In this document: positions 36,871 through 45,796 of the stretch, one piece after another
How the letters are laid out: every line of letters begins with the position of its first letter
How positions within the stretch are numbered: the stretch's first letter is position 1
From: an uncultured Allomuricauda sp.
Lineage (GTDB): Bacteria; Bacteroidota; Bacteroidia; Flavobacteriales; Flavobacteriaceae
Direction of reading: 5' to 3'
NCBI RefSeq assembly: GCF_947258355.1
Contig: NZ_CAMYIC010000049.1
Location: 1 to 45,849 of the forward strand
DNA: 45,849 nt
Notes under the pieces: generated by a model
What the model was told of the DNA's origin: nothing
Databases searched by the model: none
What the model saw: only the letters and a program-made list of their open reading frames with translations
Made by a program: the position numbers and the translations under genes

Positions 36871-37530
36871 ATGATCAAGGGTTTCATTTTTGATTTGGAC
36901 GGTGTGATTACCGATACTGCCGAACTTCATTATGCAGCATGGAAAAAACTATCGGACGATATGGGCTGGCAGTTTGATCGCGAACTCAATGAGAAGCTCA
37001 GGGGAATTTCCAGAATGGACTCCATAAAAGTGATCATGGACCACAATGGCGTGTCTTTGGATGAAGATACAGTGGTGGAACTGGCAACCAAGAAAAACGA
37101 CATTTATGTGGAAAGCTTGGATGACATGACTCCAGAAGATTATTTGCCCGGTGCCAGAGAGCTTCTTACACATTTAAGGTCAGAAGGATTTCGTGTAGCG
37201 CTGGGAAGTGCAAGTAAAAATGCCACCAAGGTACTTAAACAGCTCAACGCAACCCATTTTTTTGATGTTATCGGTGATGGTAACAGTGTTTCCAGGAGCA
37301 AGCCCGCTCCCGATATTTTTCTTTATGCTGCAGAAAAACTGGGGTTACCTCCAGAAAACTGTATTGTTTTTGAAGATGCCGAAAAAGGAATCGATGCTGC
37401 CAAAGCTGGAAAATTCCACAGTGTAGGCATTGGCCCAGAAGAACGCGTGGGCCACTCGGATATTCGATTCGACACCATGAAAGAAGCCACATTATTTGAA
37501 GTGAAATCATATTTCAAGGATCTGTTCTAA
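36871..37530 (+). CDS. pgmB: Beta-phosphoglucomutase
   Basis: A cytoplasmic HAD-superfamily enzyme interconverting beta-glucose 1-phosphate and glucose 6-phosphate, used in maltose and trehalose breakdown. The nucleophile motif is FDLDGVITDTAELHY, with the acid/base Asp two residues after the nucleophile. A cap domain with the LRGISRMDSI block follows, then the motif II serine in GSASKN, the motif III lysine in SKPAPDIF and motif IV in VFEDAEKGIDAA. The length of 219 residues is standard. It stands alone here, without maltose phosphorylase genes; such genes may lie elsewhere. A terminator follows. Confidence 0.93.
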   Translation: MIKGFIFDLDGVITDTAELHYAAWKKLSDDMGWQFDRELNEKLRGISRMDSIKVIMDHNGVSLDEDTVVELATKKNDIYVESLDDMTPEDYLPGARELLTHLRSEGFRVALGSASKNATKVLKQLNATHFFDVIGDGNSVSRSKPAPDIFLYAAEKLGLPPENCIVFEDAEKGIDAAKAGKFHSVGIGPEERVGHSDIRFDTMKEATLFEVKSYFKDLF

Positions 37531-37555
37531 ACCAACTACCAGATAAATACAAATA

Positions 37556-37585
37556 AAAAGCCCCGGGAACCACTCCGGGGCTTTT
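37556..37585 (+). terminator. Intrinsic terminator after pgmB, probably bidirectional
   Basis: An 11-bp stem (37556-37566 with 37575-37585) with an 8-base loop and a CCCCGG core, 25 bases after the pgmB stop. It ends in TTTT on the plus strand and in TTTTTATTTG on the minus strand, where it could also end the bshC transcript 173 bases beyond its stop. Confidence 0.85.
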
Positions 37586-37757
37586 CAATAAAATCAAAAC
37601 CAACCTAAACATATGAGTTAACCAACTCAAAATATTTACTTTTTCATAGCAATTTTCAACTATAAAACAACCAAGTAAGAAAATACCCTACCCAGGTTTT
37701 AAAGTTTTTTACAAAAATTTAGTTTTTCAAGGTGTCCCGAACTTGGCCCACACCCAT

Positions 37758-39362
37758 TTATTTATGTTCAAGAATGATGAAGTCCTGTGAAAATGGATCT
37801 AAAGTGTCCAACAATAAAGGAATTAGATCTTCGCCCATTTCCAGGTATAATTCTGAAAAATTCAATTGCCTTTCTTGAAGAGATTGGTTGGGGAACAACT
37901 CATTTTGGAGGTCCGTCAACCGTACCACATGGTCCTTTAGTTTACGTTTCTGGGCACGCAATAAACGTTGTTCAAGGTTATCCAATCCTTTCTTCTGTTT
38001 TACTTCCTGTGCCTTTACCGCACCCAAAAAACTTTTATCTGTTTTTTCGGCGAGTTCGTACATATGCTGAAATTGCTCTTCCAGCAACTTTTTCTGGGGC
38101 GAAAAATCAATATCGATATTGGAAATGTCCCGTATTTTTTTATTGATGAGCGAATGCTGCTTCATGAACAAATGGGAAACCTTCAAGCCCATTTTCTCGA
38201 CCTTTTCAGACTGTTTTTCAGTTATCAGCAAAGCTGAATTGCGTAGCATCAGCATGGGAAAAGTCACTCCCACCTCATCAAAATACGACTTAAGCTCCAA
38301 CCAATAGGCCAGTTCTCCTCCCCCACCTATATAGCACAGATTTGGCAAAATCACTTCTTGGTACAATGGACGTGCCACAACATTGGGCGAAAAACGTTCT
38401 GGATGCGCCTCCAACTCTTTCAATAATTCTTCTTCGGAAAAATCGATATGGGTGTTGATCACATGGTATTTTCCTTTTTTCAGAATAATCCGTTCCCGCA
38501 GATCGTCTTTCAAATAAAAATAATTGATTTCCCTTGGGTTTACCTGAATCGTATAATCGGCAGAAACCTTTCCCAAACCATCAATGGTATCCGATATTTT
38601 TGCATACGGGGTATGGTCAAGAATATCCTTTTTGGCATAGGGAACCAATAATTTTTTAAGCTCCTTATCATCACCATCCACTATAACCAAGCCTTCGTCT
38701 CCAAATAACTCATTGGCAAGGTAGCGGGTCGCCTCGGTTAAATTGTCATGCTCCAGATAGGCCTTTTTAAAGAGCTCCTTTAATCTATCGGTGAGCCCCA
38801 AATTACCAAGCTCCGAAGCAAATATCCCATAAACCTCATCCAGTCCTTCAGTAGATAATCTACCTACTGCACCAGATGCCTTTTTGTTCCACAGCACTTT
38901 TTTACCATGTAAATTGAAATAATTGATCTCATCAAAATCATGGTCCTCCGTCGCCATCCAATATACAGGTACAAAATGGTAACCAGGATGTTCCTTGTTC
39001 AGCTTTTTAGCCAGGTTGATGGTGGAAACAATTTTATAAAGGAAATACAATGGTCCTGTGAACAAGTTCAACTGATGCCCTGTGACCACTGTGAAAGAAG
39101 TTTCCTTTGCAAGGACATCAATATTTTTCTGTGTCGCTTTGGAAACCTTGACATTCTTGTATTGTGTCTTTAAGGAGTCTACCAATACAACCCTGTTCGC
39201 CTTTGGATAATTGGCCGCCTTCTCTTCGATTTGGTCACCAAAATTCTTTGGAAGGGGATATCTATTAAAAAAAGGGTTTAAGTCTTTTTTTTGATCAAGG
39301 TAATCACAAATGAGTTGGGAAAAATAACCGGTCTCCTTAAAGGGTATACATTCTACTTCCAT
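37758..39362 (-). CDS. bshC: Bacillithiol synthase BshC
   Basis: A 534-residue cytoplasmic enzyme that adds cysteine to glucosaminyl-malate in the last step of bacillithiol synthesis. The characteristic nucleotide-binding stretch TVVTGHQLNLFTGPLYFLYK lies near residue 92, followed by NLAKKLN and FVPVYWMATEDHDFDEINYF. Later there are ICYIGGGGELAYWLELK-like and FPMLMLRNSALLI blocks, and the long C-terminal coiled coil (about 420-500) with many Lys, Glu and Leu. Bacillithiol is the low-molecular-weight thiol of many flavobacteria; bshA and bshB are not in this window. The gene is monocistronic as far as can be seen. Confidence 0.95.
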   Translation of the reverse strand: MEVECIPFKETGYFSQLICDYLDQKKDLNPFFNRYPLPKNFGDQIEEKAANYPKANRVVLVDSLKTQYKNVKVSKATQKNIDVLAKETSFTVVTGHQLNLFTGPLYFLYKIVSTINLAKKLNKEHPGYHFVPVYWMATEDHDFDEINYFNLHGKKVLWNKKASGAVGRLSTEGLDEVYGIFASELGNLGLTDRLKELFKKAYLEHDNLTEATRYLANELFGDEGLVIVDGDDKELKKLLVPYAKKDILDHTPYAKISDTIDGLGKVSADYTIQVNPREINYFYLKDDLRERIILKKGKYHVINTHIDFSEEELLKELEAHPERFSPNVVARPLYQEVILPNLCYIGGGGELAYWLELKSYFDEVGVTFPMLMLRNSALLITEKQSEKVEKMGLKVSHLFMKQHSLINKKIRDISNIDIDFSPQKKLLEEQFQHMYELAEKTDKSFLGAVKAQEVKQKKGLDNLEQRLLRAQKRKLKDHVVRLTDLQNELFPNQSLQERQLNFSELYLEMGEDLIPLLLDTLDPFSQDFIILEHK

Positions 39363-39492
39363 TCAAACTGTAATGAGGTGTTCAAAGATAAGCCTCTTCT
39401 TTTTTTCTCATCCTAAAAATACGTTAATTGAATTTTATGCAATTTTAATAAGCCCGCCCTAATAAAATTAGGTTTCTGCTTCAATTTATTAG

Positions 39493-39500
39493 TAGATTTG
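39493..39500 (+). promoter_or_regulatory. Putative -7 box of the M14 peptidase gene
   Basis: TAGATTTG exactly fits TAnnTTTG, 22 bases before the ATG at 39522. A TTTC at 39473-39476 is a weak -33 candidate with 16-base spacing. Its position inside the only longer reading (TTG at 39498) supports the ATG start. Confidence 0.4.
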
Positions 39501-39521
39501 ATAGAACTAATTAACCCAAGC

Positions 39522-41969
39522 ATGACCAAATATTTATTTTCCCTCGTTCTATTAGTATCTATTTCCGTATCCGCACAGCAATTAAAGTCCCCTTCAGAAT
39601 TTTTGGGGTACGAACTCGGCACACAGTTTTCACGCCATCACGAAGTAGTGGATTACTACGAATATTTGGCGGAATCTGCCCCGGATCGGGTACAACTGAC
39701 GGTTTACGGACAGACCAACGAACGCAGACCATTGATTTTGGCATACGTTTCCTCTGCAGAAAACCTTGCAAATCTGGAAACCATAAGACAAGAGCATCTA
39801 AAGGATACCGAAGAAACGGGAAATTCCTCCAAAGCGATTGTTTGGTTAAGCTATAACGTACATGGAAATGAAAGTGTAAGTACCGAAGCTTCCATGAAAA
39901 CCATTTATGAACTTTTGACCAAAAAGAGTTCTTATCTGGAAAATACTGTGGTGATTATGGATCCTTGCATAAACCCTGATGGTCGTGACAGATATAGTAA
40001 CTGGTACAACCAGTACAAGAATACTCCATACCAAGTGGACCCAAATAGTAAAGAACACCATGAAGGTTGGTGGAGCGGACGTAGCAACCATTATATGTTC
40101 GATTTGAACCGTGATTGGGCCTGGCTTACACAAGTTGAAAGTCAGCAGAGATTAAAAATGTTCAATAAATGGTTACCGCACGTTCATGTGGATTTCCATG
40201 AGCAAGGCGTAAACAATCCTTACTATTTTGCTCCTGCAGCAGAACCGTATCACGAAGTTATAACGGATTTTCAACGTGATTTTCAGGTGACCCTGGGTAG
40301 AAATCATGCCAAATATTTTGATGCCAACGGCTGGTTCTATTTCACCAAAGAAGTTTTTGATCTACTATACCCCAGTTATGGAGACACCTACCCTATTTAC
40401 AATGGTTCTATTGGAATGACTTATGAGCAAGGGGGGAGCGGAAGAGCCGGACTGGGAGTGATTACGGCCATTGGCGACACACTGACGCTAAAGGATAGGA
40501 TTGCACATCACTTTACAACAGGACTTTCCACTGTGGAAGTATCCTCACAAAATGCTGAAAAATTAAACGAAGAATTCAGAAAGTTCCATCAAAACAAAGA
40601 ATTCAAGTACCAAAGCTATGTGCTAAAAGGCGATAAGGACAAACTAAATGCCCTTAAATCACTATTGGACAAACACAATATTGAATATGGGGATTTGGCA
40701 AGTGGTTCTTATCGAGGACATAATTATGGCACAGGGAGCAACGGTAGTATATCCATAAATAAAAATGGGATGGTAGTTTCTACCGATCAACCCAAAGGAA
40801 CGTTGGTCAAGGTCTTGTTCGAGCCCAATGCAAAACTTTCGGATTCGTTGACGTATGATATTACTGCGTGGTCTCTACCATACGCCTACGGCCTGGATGC
40901 CATTGCTTCCACATCTTCTGTTTCGCCTCAAAGCAAACAGGAAACCCAAGTTTCCTCCAACATTAGCAATGGAAGTTATGCATACCTAACTGATTGGAAC
41001 AGTATGGACGATGCACGATTTTTGGCAGCCCTGCTCAATGAGGGCATTAGAGTCCGGAAAGCGGACCATCCCTTTACCATTGAAGGTAAATCGTTTAATC
41101 GAGGTACATTGATCATCACCAAAGGTGACAACGAAAACAAGGAAGACTTCACGACTTCCCTCCAAATGATTGCCACCAAGTTCCAAAAGGATATTACACC
41201 GACCAGTACCGGTTTCGTTGATTCTGGGAAAGATTTTGGTTCTTCATCCATTCAAATGATTACCAAACCAAAAATTGCGGTGCTGTCCGGTGGACCGACC
41301 TCAACACTTCGCTTTGGAGAAATCTGGCACTTTTTTGAACAACAATTGCATTACCCGCTCACTGTAATCGATGATGCATATGCCAGCAGAATTGACCTCA
41401 ATGAGTATAACATTCTTGTTTTACCTGGTGGACGATATGGCAATCACTTTAACGAAGACCAACTATCCGAATTAAAAGACTGGGTTAGACAAGGAGGTAA
41501 AATTATTGCTATGGGAGGCTCCATAGATGCTCTCGATGGTGAAAAAGGTTTTGGTGTCAAGAAAAAGAAATTGGAAAAAGATTCCAGTGAAAACTCACCG
41601 CAACCTTATAAAGACTGGGAACGGGAACGCATTAAAGGGGCAATTACAGGTGCTATCTTTAAAACAAAAGTGGACAATTCCAATCCATTGGCCTATGGTT
41701 ACAACTCCGATTATTTCTCTTTAAAATTGGGCAGCAGTACCTATGAGTACTTGAACAATGGAAACGCAGTTTACCTAGAACAAAACACCAAGCCATTTTC
41801 TGGATTTGCCGGAATCGAAGCTCAGAAAAGAATTTCGGAGTCCCTAGTATTCGGTGTGGAAAACTACGGCCGTGGACAGGTAATTTATATGGTCGATAAT
41901 CCTTTGTTCCGAGGATTTTGGGAAAACGGAAAATTGTTCTTTGCCAATGCACTGTTTATGGTGGATTAA
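39522..41969 (+). CDS. Secreted M14 zinc carboxypeptidase-like protein
   Basis: An 815-residue exported metallopeptidase. The ATG at 39522 gives the signal peptide MTKYLFSLVLLVSISVSAQ; an upstream TTG is less likely. The zinc HxxE pair is His114 and Glu117 (NVHGNES), the substrate Arg is in CINPDGRDR (near 155), and the third zinc His is probably in HVDFHEQG (near 226). After the peptidase domain there is a linker, then a region from about 585 to 690 with a glutamine-amidotransferase-like fold (KIAVLSGGPTSTLRFGEIW, YNILVLPGGRYGNHF, GGKIIAMGGSIDAL). This two-part layout recurs in large Bacteroidetes M14 proteins. Whether it cuts peptides or cell-wall peptide stems is unknown. Confidence 0.9.
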   Translation: MTKYLFSLVLLVSISVSAQQLKSPSEFLGYELGTQFSRHHEVVDYYEYLAESAPDRVQLTVYGQTNERRPLILAYVSSAENLANLETIRQEHLKDTEETGNSSKAIVWLSYNVHGNESVSTEASMKTIYELLTKKSSYLENTVVIMDPCINPDGRDRYSNWYNQYKNTPYQVDPNSKEHHEGWWSGRSNHYMFDLNRDWAWLTQVESQQRLKMFNKWLPHVHVDFHEQGVNNPYYFAPAAEPYHEVITDFQRDFQVTLGRNHAKYFDANGWFYFTKEVFDLLYPSYGDTYPIYNGSIGMTYEQGGSGRAGLGVITAIGDTLTLKDRIAHHFTTGLSTVEVSSQNAEKLNEEFRKFHQNKEFKYQSYVLKGDKDKLNALKSLLDKHNIEYGDLASGSYRGHNYGTGSNGSISINKNGMVVSTDQPKGTLVKVLFEPNAKLSDSLTYDITAWSLPYAYGLDAIASTSSVSPQSKQETQVSSNISNGSYAYLTDWNSMDDARFLAALLNEGIRVRKADHPFTIEGKSFNRGTLIITKGDNENKEDFTTSLQMIATKFQKDITPTSTGFVDSGKDFGSSSIQMITKPKIAVLSGGPTSTLRFGEIWHFFEQQLHYPLTVIDDAYASRIDLNEYNILVLPGGRYGNHFNEDQLSELKDWVRQGGKIIAMGGSIDALDGEKGFGVKKKKLEKDSSENSPQPYKDWERERIKGAITGAIFKTKVDNSNPLAYGYNSDYFSLKLGSSTYEYLNNGNAVYLEQNTKPFSGFAGIEAQKRISESLVFGVENYGRGQVIYMVDNPLFRGFWENGKLFFANALFMVD

Positions 41970-42017
41970 AAAAACCATTGGTTCCTAGCAGGTTATTCGG
42001 TTTTTTAACAAGAACTG

Positions 42018-42051
42018 TTTGGAAACATGTCTTTAAAATTTCGTATTTTTA
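42018..42051 (+). promoter_or_regulatory. Putative promoter of the CarboxypepD_reg-like gene
   Basis: TTTG at 42018-42021 and TATTTTTA at 42044-42051 (one mismatch to TAnnTTTG) are 22 bases apart, close to the spacing seen in flavobacterial promoters, and the ATG is 23 bases further on. Moderate support. Confidence 0.35.
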
Positions 42052-42073
42052 GTAAAAAGAAAAAATTGCAGAT

Positions 42074-43393
42074 ATGTTTTTATTAACCTCATCATCAGTT
42101 TTAAATAAAAAGTATAAGACACTGTTTTTATCGGCATTGTGCACTTTGGCATTGCTAAACCCAAAAGAATCCATGGCATTCCAAGAGGACAACGAAACGG
42201 TTGATTATAATCAATACAGTGGTGAAGTCAAGGAGGAGTCGAGCAATAAACCTTTGGTTTTCGCTACCCTTACCGTTCAAGGCACCAATATTAGTACCAT
42301 TACCAATACAGAAGGAAACTTTCTTTTAAAAGTACCTAGAGAGCACATCAACAAGAATGTAGTGGTTTCATTTTTAGGCTACAAAACAAAAATGGTTCCG
42401 ATAGCCAGTCTAGAACCAGAAAAAAACGAGATTTCATTACAGGTTACCGTAACACAACTTTCGGAAATAAATATCAATGCGCCCAAAGATGCTTTAGCCT
42501 TGGTAAAGGAAACCCTCAAGAACAGGGATGATAATTATTTTGAGGACCAAACATTCATGACTGCTTTTTATCGGGAGACCATTAAAAGGAGAAGAAGAAA
42601 TGTCTCTCTGGCAGAAGCGGTGGTAAACATTTATAAAACTCCTTATACTTCGGTTCGGGACGATGCCGTTGAACTTTACAAAGCGCGTAAAAGCACGGAT
42701 TACAGCAAATTGGACACGGTTGCGCTAAAACTTCAGGGGGGACCTTATAATACCCTTTATGTGGATATGATGAAGTATCCTGAATATATATTTTCCGAAG
42801 AAGCTCTTTCCAACTATAAATTCACATTTGATCGTTCCACAAGAACCAATGACAGATTGATCTATGTTATTAAATTCAATCAATACGAAGGTATATTGGA
42901 GCCACTTTATCGAGGTGAATTATATATCGATGTGGAAAACAAAGTATTGACCAGTGCCATTTTTTCACTGAACATTACAGACAGGAATAAAGCAGCCCAA
43001 CTATTCGTCCGAAAAAAACCCGCTAAGGTGGATGTATGGCCTACCGAAGTCTCCTATCGGGTTGATTACCGTGAAAAAGATGGAAGGTGGTACTATGGCT
43101 ATAGCAGTGTATTTATGGAATTCAAAGTGGATTGGGAGGATAAATGGTTCAATTCCCAGTACAGCATGACCGCGGAAATGGCGATTACCGACTGGGAAAA
43201 AAATATCACCGGTGATAGACCCAGATATCGGGAGAGAATCAAAAAATCCATAATTCTAAGTGATGAGGCCTCTGGTTTTTCTGATCCTGATTTTTGGGGT
43301 GAGTATAACATAATAGAGCCTGAGAAATCCATCGAATCAGCCATTCGAAAAATCCAGAGACAACTGCGGAGAGAAGAAAGAAACAGTGATTAG
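42074..43393 (+). CDS. CarboxypepD_reg-like domain exported protein
   Basis: A 439-residue exported protein with a long signal region (about residues 1-36, ending ESMAFQ). A carboxypeptidase-D regulatory-like beta-sandwich follows (about 46-130): YSGEVKEESSNKPLVFATLTV, STITNTEGNFLLKVP and VVSFLGYKTKMVP. These are the blocks that open many TonB-dependent receptors, but no plug or barrel follows here. The remaining 300 residues have a linker, a helical basic part and beta segments (FYRETIKRRRRNVSLAEAV, YRGELYIDVENKVLTSAIF, VSYRVDYREKDGRWYYGYS) as in flavobacterial carboxypeptidase-like proteins of unknown function. The C-terminus is charged. It is probably transcribed alone. Confidence 0.82.
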   Translation: MFLLTSSSVLNKKYKTLFLSALCTLALLNPKESMAFQEDNETVDYNQYSGEVKEESSNKPLVFATLTVQGTNISTITNTEGNFLLKVPREHINKNVVVSFLGYKTKMVPIASLEPEKNEISLQVTVTQLSEININAPKDALALVKETLKNRDDNYFEDQTFMTAFYRETIKRRRRNVSLAEAVVNIYKTPYTSVRDDAVELYKARKSTDYSKLDTVALKLQGGPYNTLYVDMMKYPEYIFSEEALSNYKFTFDRSTRTNDRLIYVIKFNQYEGILEPLYRGELYIDVENKVLTSAIFSLNITDRNKAAQLFVRKKPAKVDVWPTEVSYRVDYREKDGRWYYGYSSVFMEFKVDWEDKWFNSQYSMTAEMAITDWEKNITGDRPRYRERIKKSIILSDEASGFSDPDFWGEYNIIEPEKSIESAIRKIQRQLRREERNSD

Positions 43394-43425
43394 ATAATGT
43401 TTTTCTTTTAAATTTTGTGCATTTT

Positions 43426-43433
43426 TATCTTTG
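43426..43433 (+). promoter_or_regulatory. Putative -7 box of the LD-carboxypeptidase gene
   Basis: TATCTTTG is an exact TAnnTTTG match, 21 bases before the ATG at 43454, within the 60-base gap after the previous gene. The -33 element is weak. Confidence 0.4.
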
Positions 43434-43453
43434 CGTTGCTTAATCCGATTTAA

Positions 43454-44509
43454 ATGTCTAAAAGAAGAAGCTTTTTAAAATCCGCCACTGTGCTTGGTGC
43501 CGCAACCCTTTTGCATCAAACAAGTTGGGGAAACCATCCATCGATATACAAGCCCAAAATCAAAATAAAACCCAAAAAGTTACATCCAGGGGATACTATC
43601 GGTCTGGTGGCTCCAGGGTTTGCCATAGCCGAAGAAGCTTTGTATCTAGCAGTTGACACCTTACAAAAAATGGGGTTTAAAACACATTACACAGACCGCA
43701 TTAAAGGTAATTTTGGTTACTTCAGCAATACCGATGAAGAACGGGCGAAAGATTTAAACGAAATGTTCGCCAATCCAGATATCGATGCCATTTTATGCGC
43801 TCGTGGCGGTTATGGATGTACAAGAATTTTGGACATGTTGGACTATGATAGCATAGAGAACAATCCGAAAGCCCTGGTCGGTTTTAGCGATATTACAGCA
43901 TTGATCAATACCATCTATAAAAAAACAGGTCTTGTTGGATTCCATGGTCCAGTGGGAAAAACACTTGATGATGAGTACAGTCAGGAATACTTTAAAAAAG
44001 TATTGATGGAGCCCCAAGAGTCACTTCCCATCAAAAATGCTATTCTCAGAGATCCTAAGCAATACAGGAACAGCGAATATTACCGCTATACCATTACCCC
44101 TGGTGTTGGGCAGGGTGAACTTGTTGGAGGAAGCTTGACTTTGGTGGCCGCACTCATTGGAACCCCTTATGAGATTGATTTTACGGACAAACTGGTTCTC
44201 CTTGAGGATGTGGAAGAAGCCCCATATCGCATTGACAGAATGCTCACCCAACTAGCCGATGTTGAAAGCTTTACAAAGGCCAAGGGGATTATTTTTGGTG
44301 TTTGTAAAGGCTGCGACCGAAAACGAACTACCGAAAACTTTACATTAAGGGAAGTAATTATGGATAGAATCGCACCTTTGAACATTCCTGCGGTGTATGG
44401 GATGAGCTTTGGGCATATTCCCCAAAACTCAACCCTTCCCATTGGTATTGAAGCAAGCTTCAACGCCTATAAAAAACAGCTTAGGTTAGTAGAGGCAGCT
44501 GTGTGTTAG
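43454..44509 (+). CDS. Tat-exported LD-carboxypeptidase, S66 family
   Basis: A serine peptidase of family S66 (LdcA-like), which trims the terminal D-Ala from tetrapeptide stems of muropeptides. The N-terminus has a twin-arginine signal (SKRRSFLKSATVLGAATLLH), so it acts in the periplasm, unlike cytoplasmic E. coli LdcA. The first domain shows LHPGDTIGLVAPG and CARGGYGCTRIL. The nucleophile is Ser145 in VGFSDITAL. Glu and His of the triad are in LLEDVEEAPYRIDRML and MSFGHIPQN. The length of 351 includes the signal. It faces the ornithine aminotransferase gene, with 12 bases between the stops and no terminator. Confidence 0.92.
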   Translation: MSKRRSFLKSATVLGAATLLHQTSWGNHPSIYKPKIKIKPKKLHPGDTIGLVAPGFAIAEEALYLAVDTLQKMGFKTHYTDRIKGNFGYFSNTDEERAKDLNEMFANPDIDAILCARGGYGCTRILDMLDYDSIENNPKALVGFSDITALINTIYKKTGLVGFHGPVGKTLDDEYSQEYFKKVLMEPQESLPIKNAILRDPKQYRNSEYYRYTITPGVGQGELVGGSLTLVAALIGTPYEIDFTDKLVLLEDVEEAPYRIDRMLTQLADVESFTKAKGIIFGVCKGCDRKRTTENFTLREVIMDRIAPLNIPAVYGMSFGHIPQNSTLPIGIEASFNAYKKQLRLVEAAVC

Positions 44510-44521
44510 CGTTTACCCCTT

Positions 44522-45796
44522 CTAAAATTCATTAAGTGTTTTAATGATGATGGAAACACAGTCCATCAATTGCTCACGGTTCATCACCAAAGGTGGCGCA
44601 AATCTTATGATATTGCCATGAGTAGGCTTAGCCAATAAACCGTTTTCCTTAAGGGCCATACAAATATCCCATGCCGTTGAACTCTCTTCGGTATCGTTGA
44701 TTAAAATCGCATTCAACAATCCCCTACCCCTAACTTTAACAACTAGGTCACAAGTGGGAATAAACTTGTTGAGTTCCTCACGGAACAGTTCACCCAAGTC
44801 CTCGGCGTTCTGCGCTAAGTTTTCATCTTTGATTACTTCCAAAGCAGCCATACTTACAGCTGCCGCTACAGGATTACCACCAAAGGTACTTCCATGACTT
44901 CCCGGTGTGATCACCTCCATGATATCGTCATTGGCCAATACCCCAGAAACCGGGTATACACCTCCCGAAAGTGCCTTGCCCAAAATCAATATATCCGGTT
45001 TTACATCTGGTGTTCCACTACAATTTTTGTCCGCACAGCTACAATTGCCACATGTGGCCAATAAACGTCCTGTTCTGGCAATGCCCGTTTGTACTTCATC
45101 AGCAATAAAAAGCACATTGTATTTTTCACAAAGGGCCTTGGCCTCTTTCAAATAACCTTCAGATGGCACATAAACCCCAGCTTCCCCTTGAATAGGCTCT
45201 ACCAAGAAACCAGCTACGTGTGGATTACTTTTAAGAGCGTTCTCCAAAGCGGCTAAATTATCGTATTCGATTTTTATGAATCCTTCGGTGTATGGGCCGT
45301 AGTTTTCTCTTGCCACCTCATCATTGGAGAAAGAAATAATAGTGGTCGTCCTTCCGTGAAAATTATTTTCACAAACGATTACTTGTGCCTGGTTCTCTGG
45401 AATACCTTTCTTTTGATAAGCCCATCTTCTACACACCTTCAAAGCGGTTTCCACTGCTTCGGCTCCAGTGTTCATGGGCAATAGCTTGTCAAAACCAAAG
45501 GTTTCCGTTGCATATTTCTCATACTTCCCCAACATATCGTTGTAAAATGCCCGTGAAGTCAATGTCAATGTTTTTGCTTGCTCCACCATGGCCCCAACAA
45601 TTTTTGGGTGACAATGCCCTTGGTTTACAGCAGAATAAGCGGAGAGAAAATCATAATATTTTTTCCCTTCCACATCCCATACATAAACACCTTCGCCCTT
45701 GCTCAAAACCACGGGTAGTGGATGATAGTTGTGTGCTCCGTACTTGTTTTCCAAATCTATCGCTTGCTGCGATGTTAAATGCTCTAAAACAGCCAT
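44522..45796 (-). CDS. rocD: Ornithine aminotransferase with a cysteine cluster
   Basis: A PLP-dependent cytoplasmic enzyme that transfers the delta-amino group of ornithine to 2-oxoglutarate, yielding glutamate semialdehyde. Family blocks are SAYSAVNQGHCHP, PMNTGAEAVETALK, NNFHGRTTTIISFS, the PLP-contacting Asp233 in IADEVQTGIARTGR and the Schiff-base Lys274 in LGKALSGGVYPVSG. The length is 424 residues. Between ARTGRLLA and PDILILGKALSGG there is an insertion of about 10-12 residues with four cysteines (Cys249, Cys252, Cys254, Cys259; CxxCxCxxxxC), at 45020-45052. Most ornithine aminotransferases have only a short link there. The cluster could bind a metal, but that is inference. Confidence 0.93.
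   Translation of the reverse strand: MAVLEHLTSQQAIDLENKYGAHNYHPLPVVLSKGEGVYVWDVEGKKYYDFLSAYSAVNQGHCHPKIVGAMVEQAKTLTLTSRAFYNDMLGKYEKYATETFGFDKLLPMNTGAEAVETALKVCRRWAYQKKGIPENQAQVIVCENNFHGRTTTIISFSNDEVARENYGPYTEGFIKIEYDNLAALENALKSNPHVAGFLVEPIQGEAGVYVPSEGYLKEAKALCEKYNVLFIADEVQTGIARTGRLLATCGNCSCADKNCSGTPDVKPDILILGKALSGGVYPVSGVLANDDIMEVITPGSHGSTFGGNPVAAAVSMAALEVIKDENLAQNAEDLGELFREELNKFIPTCDLVVKVRGRGLLNAILINDTEESSTAWDICMALKENGLLAKPTHGNIIRFAPPLVMNREQLMDCVSIIIKTLNEF

Noticed and set aside
41969..42006. Possible weak terminator after the M14 gene
   Set aside because: AAAAAACC and GGTTTTTT can pair across a 22-base loop, but the stem has only two GC pairs.
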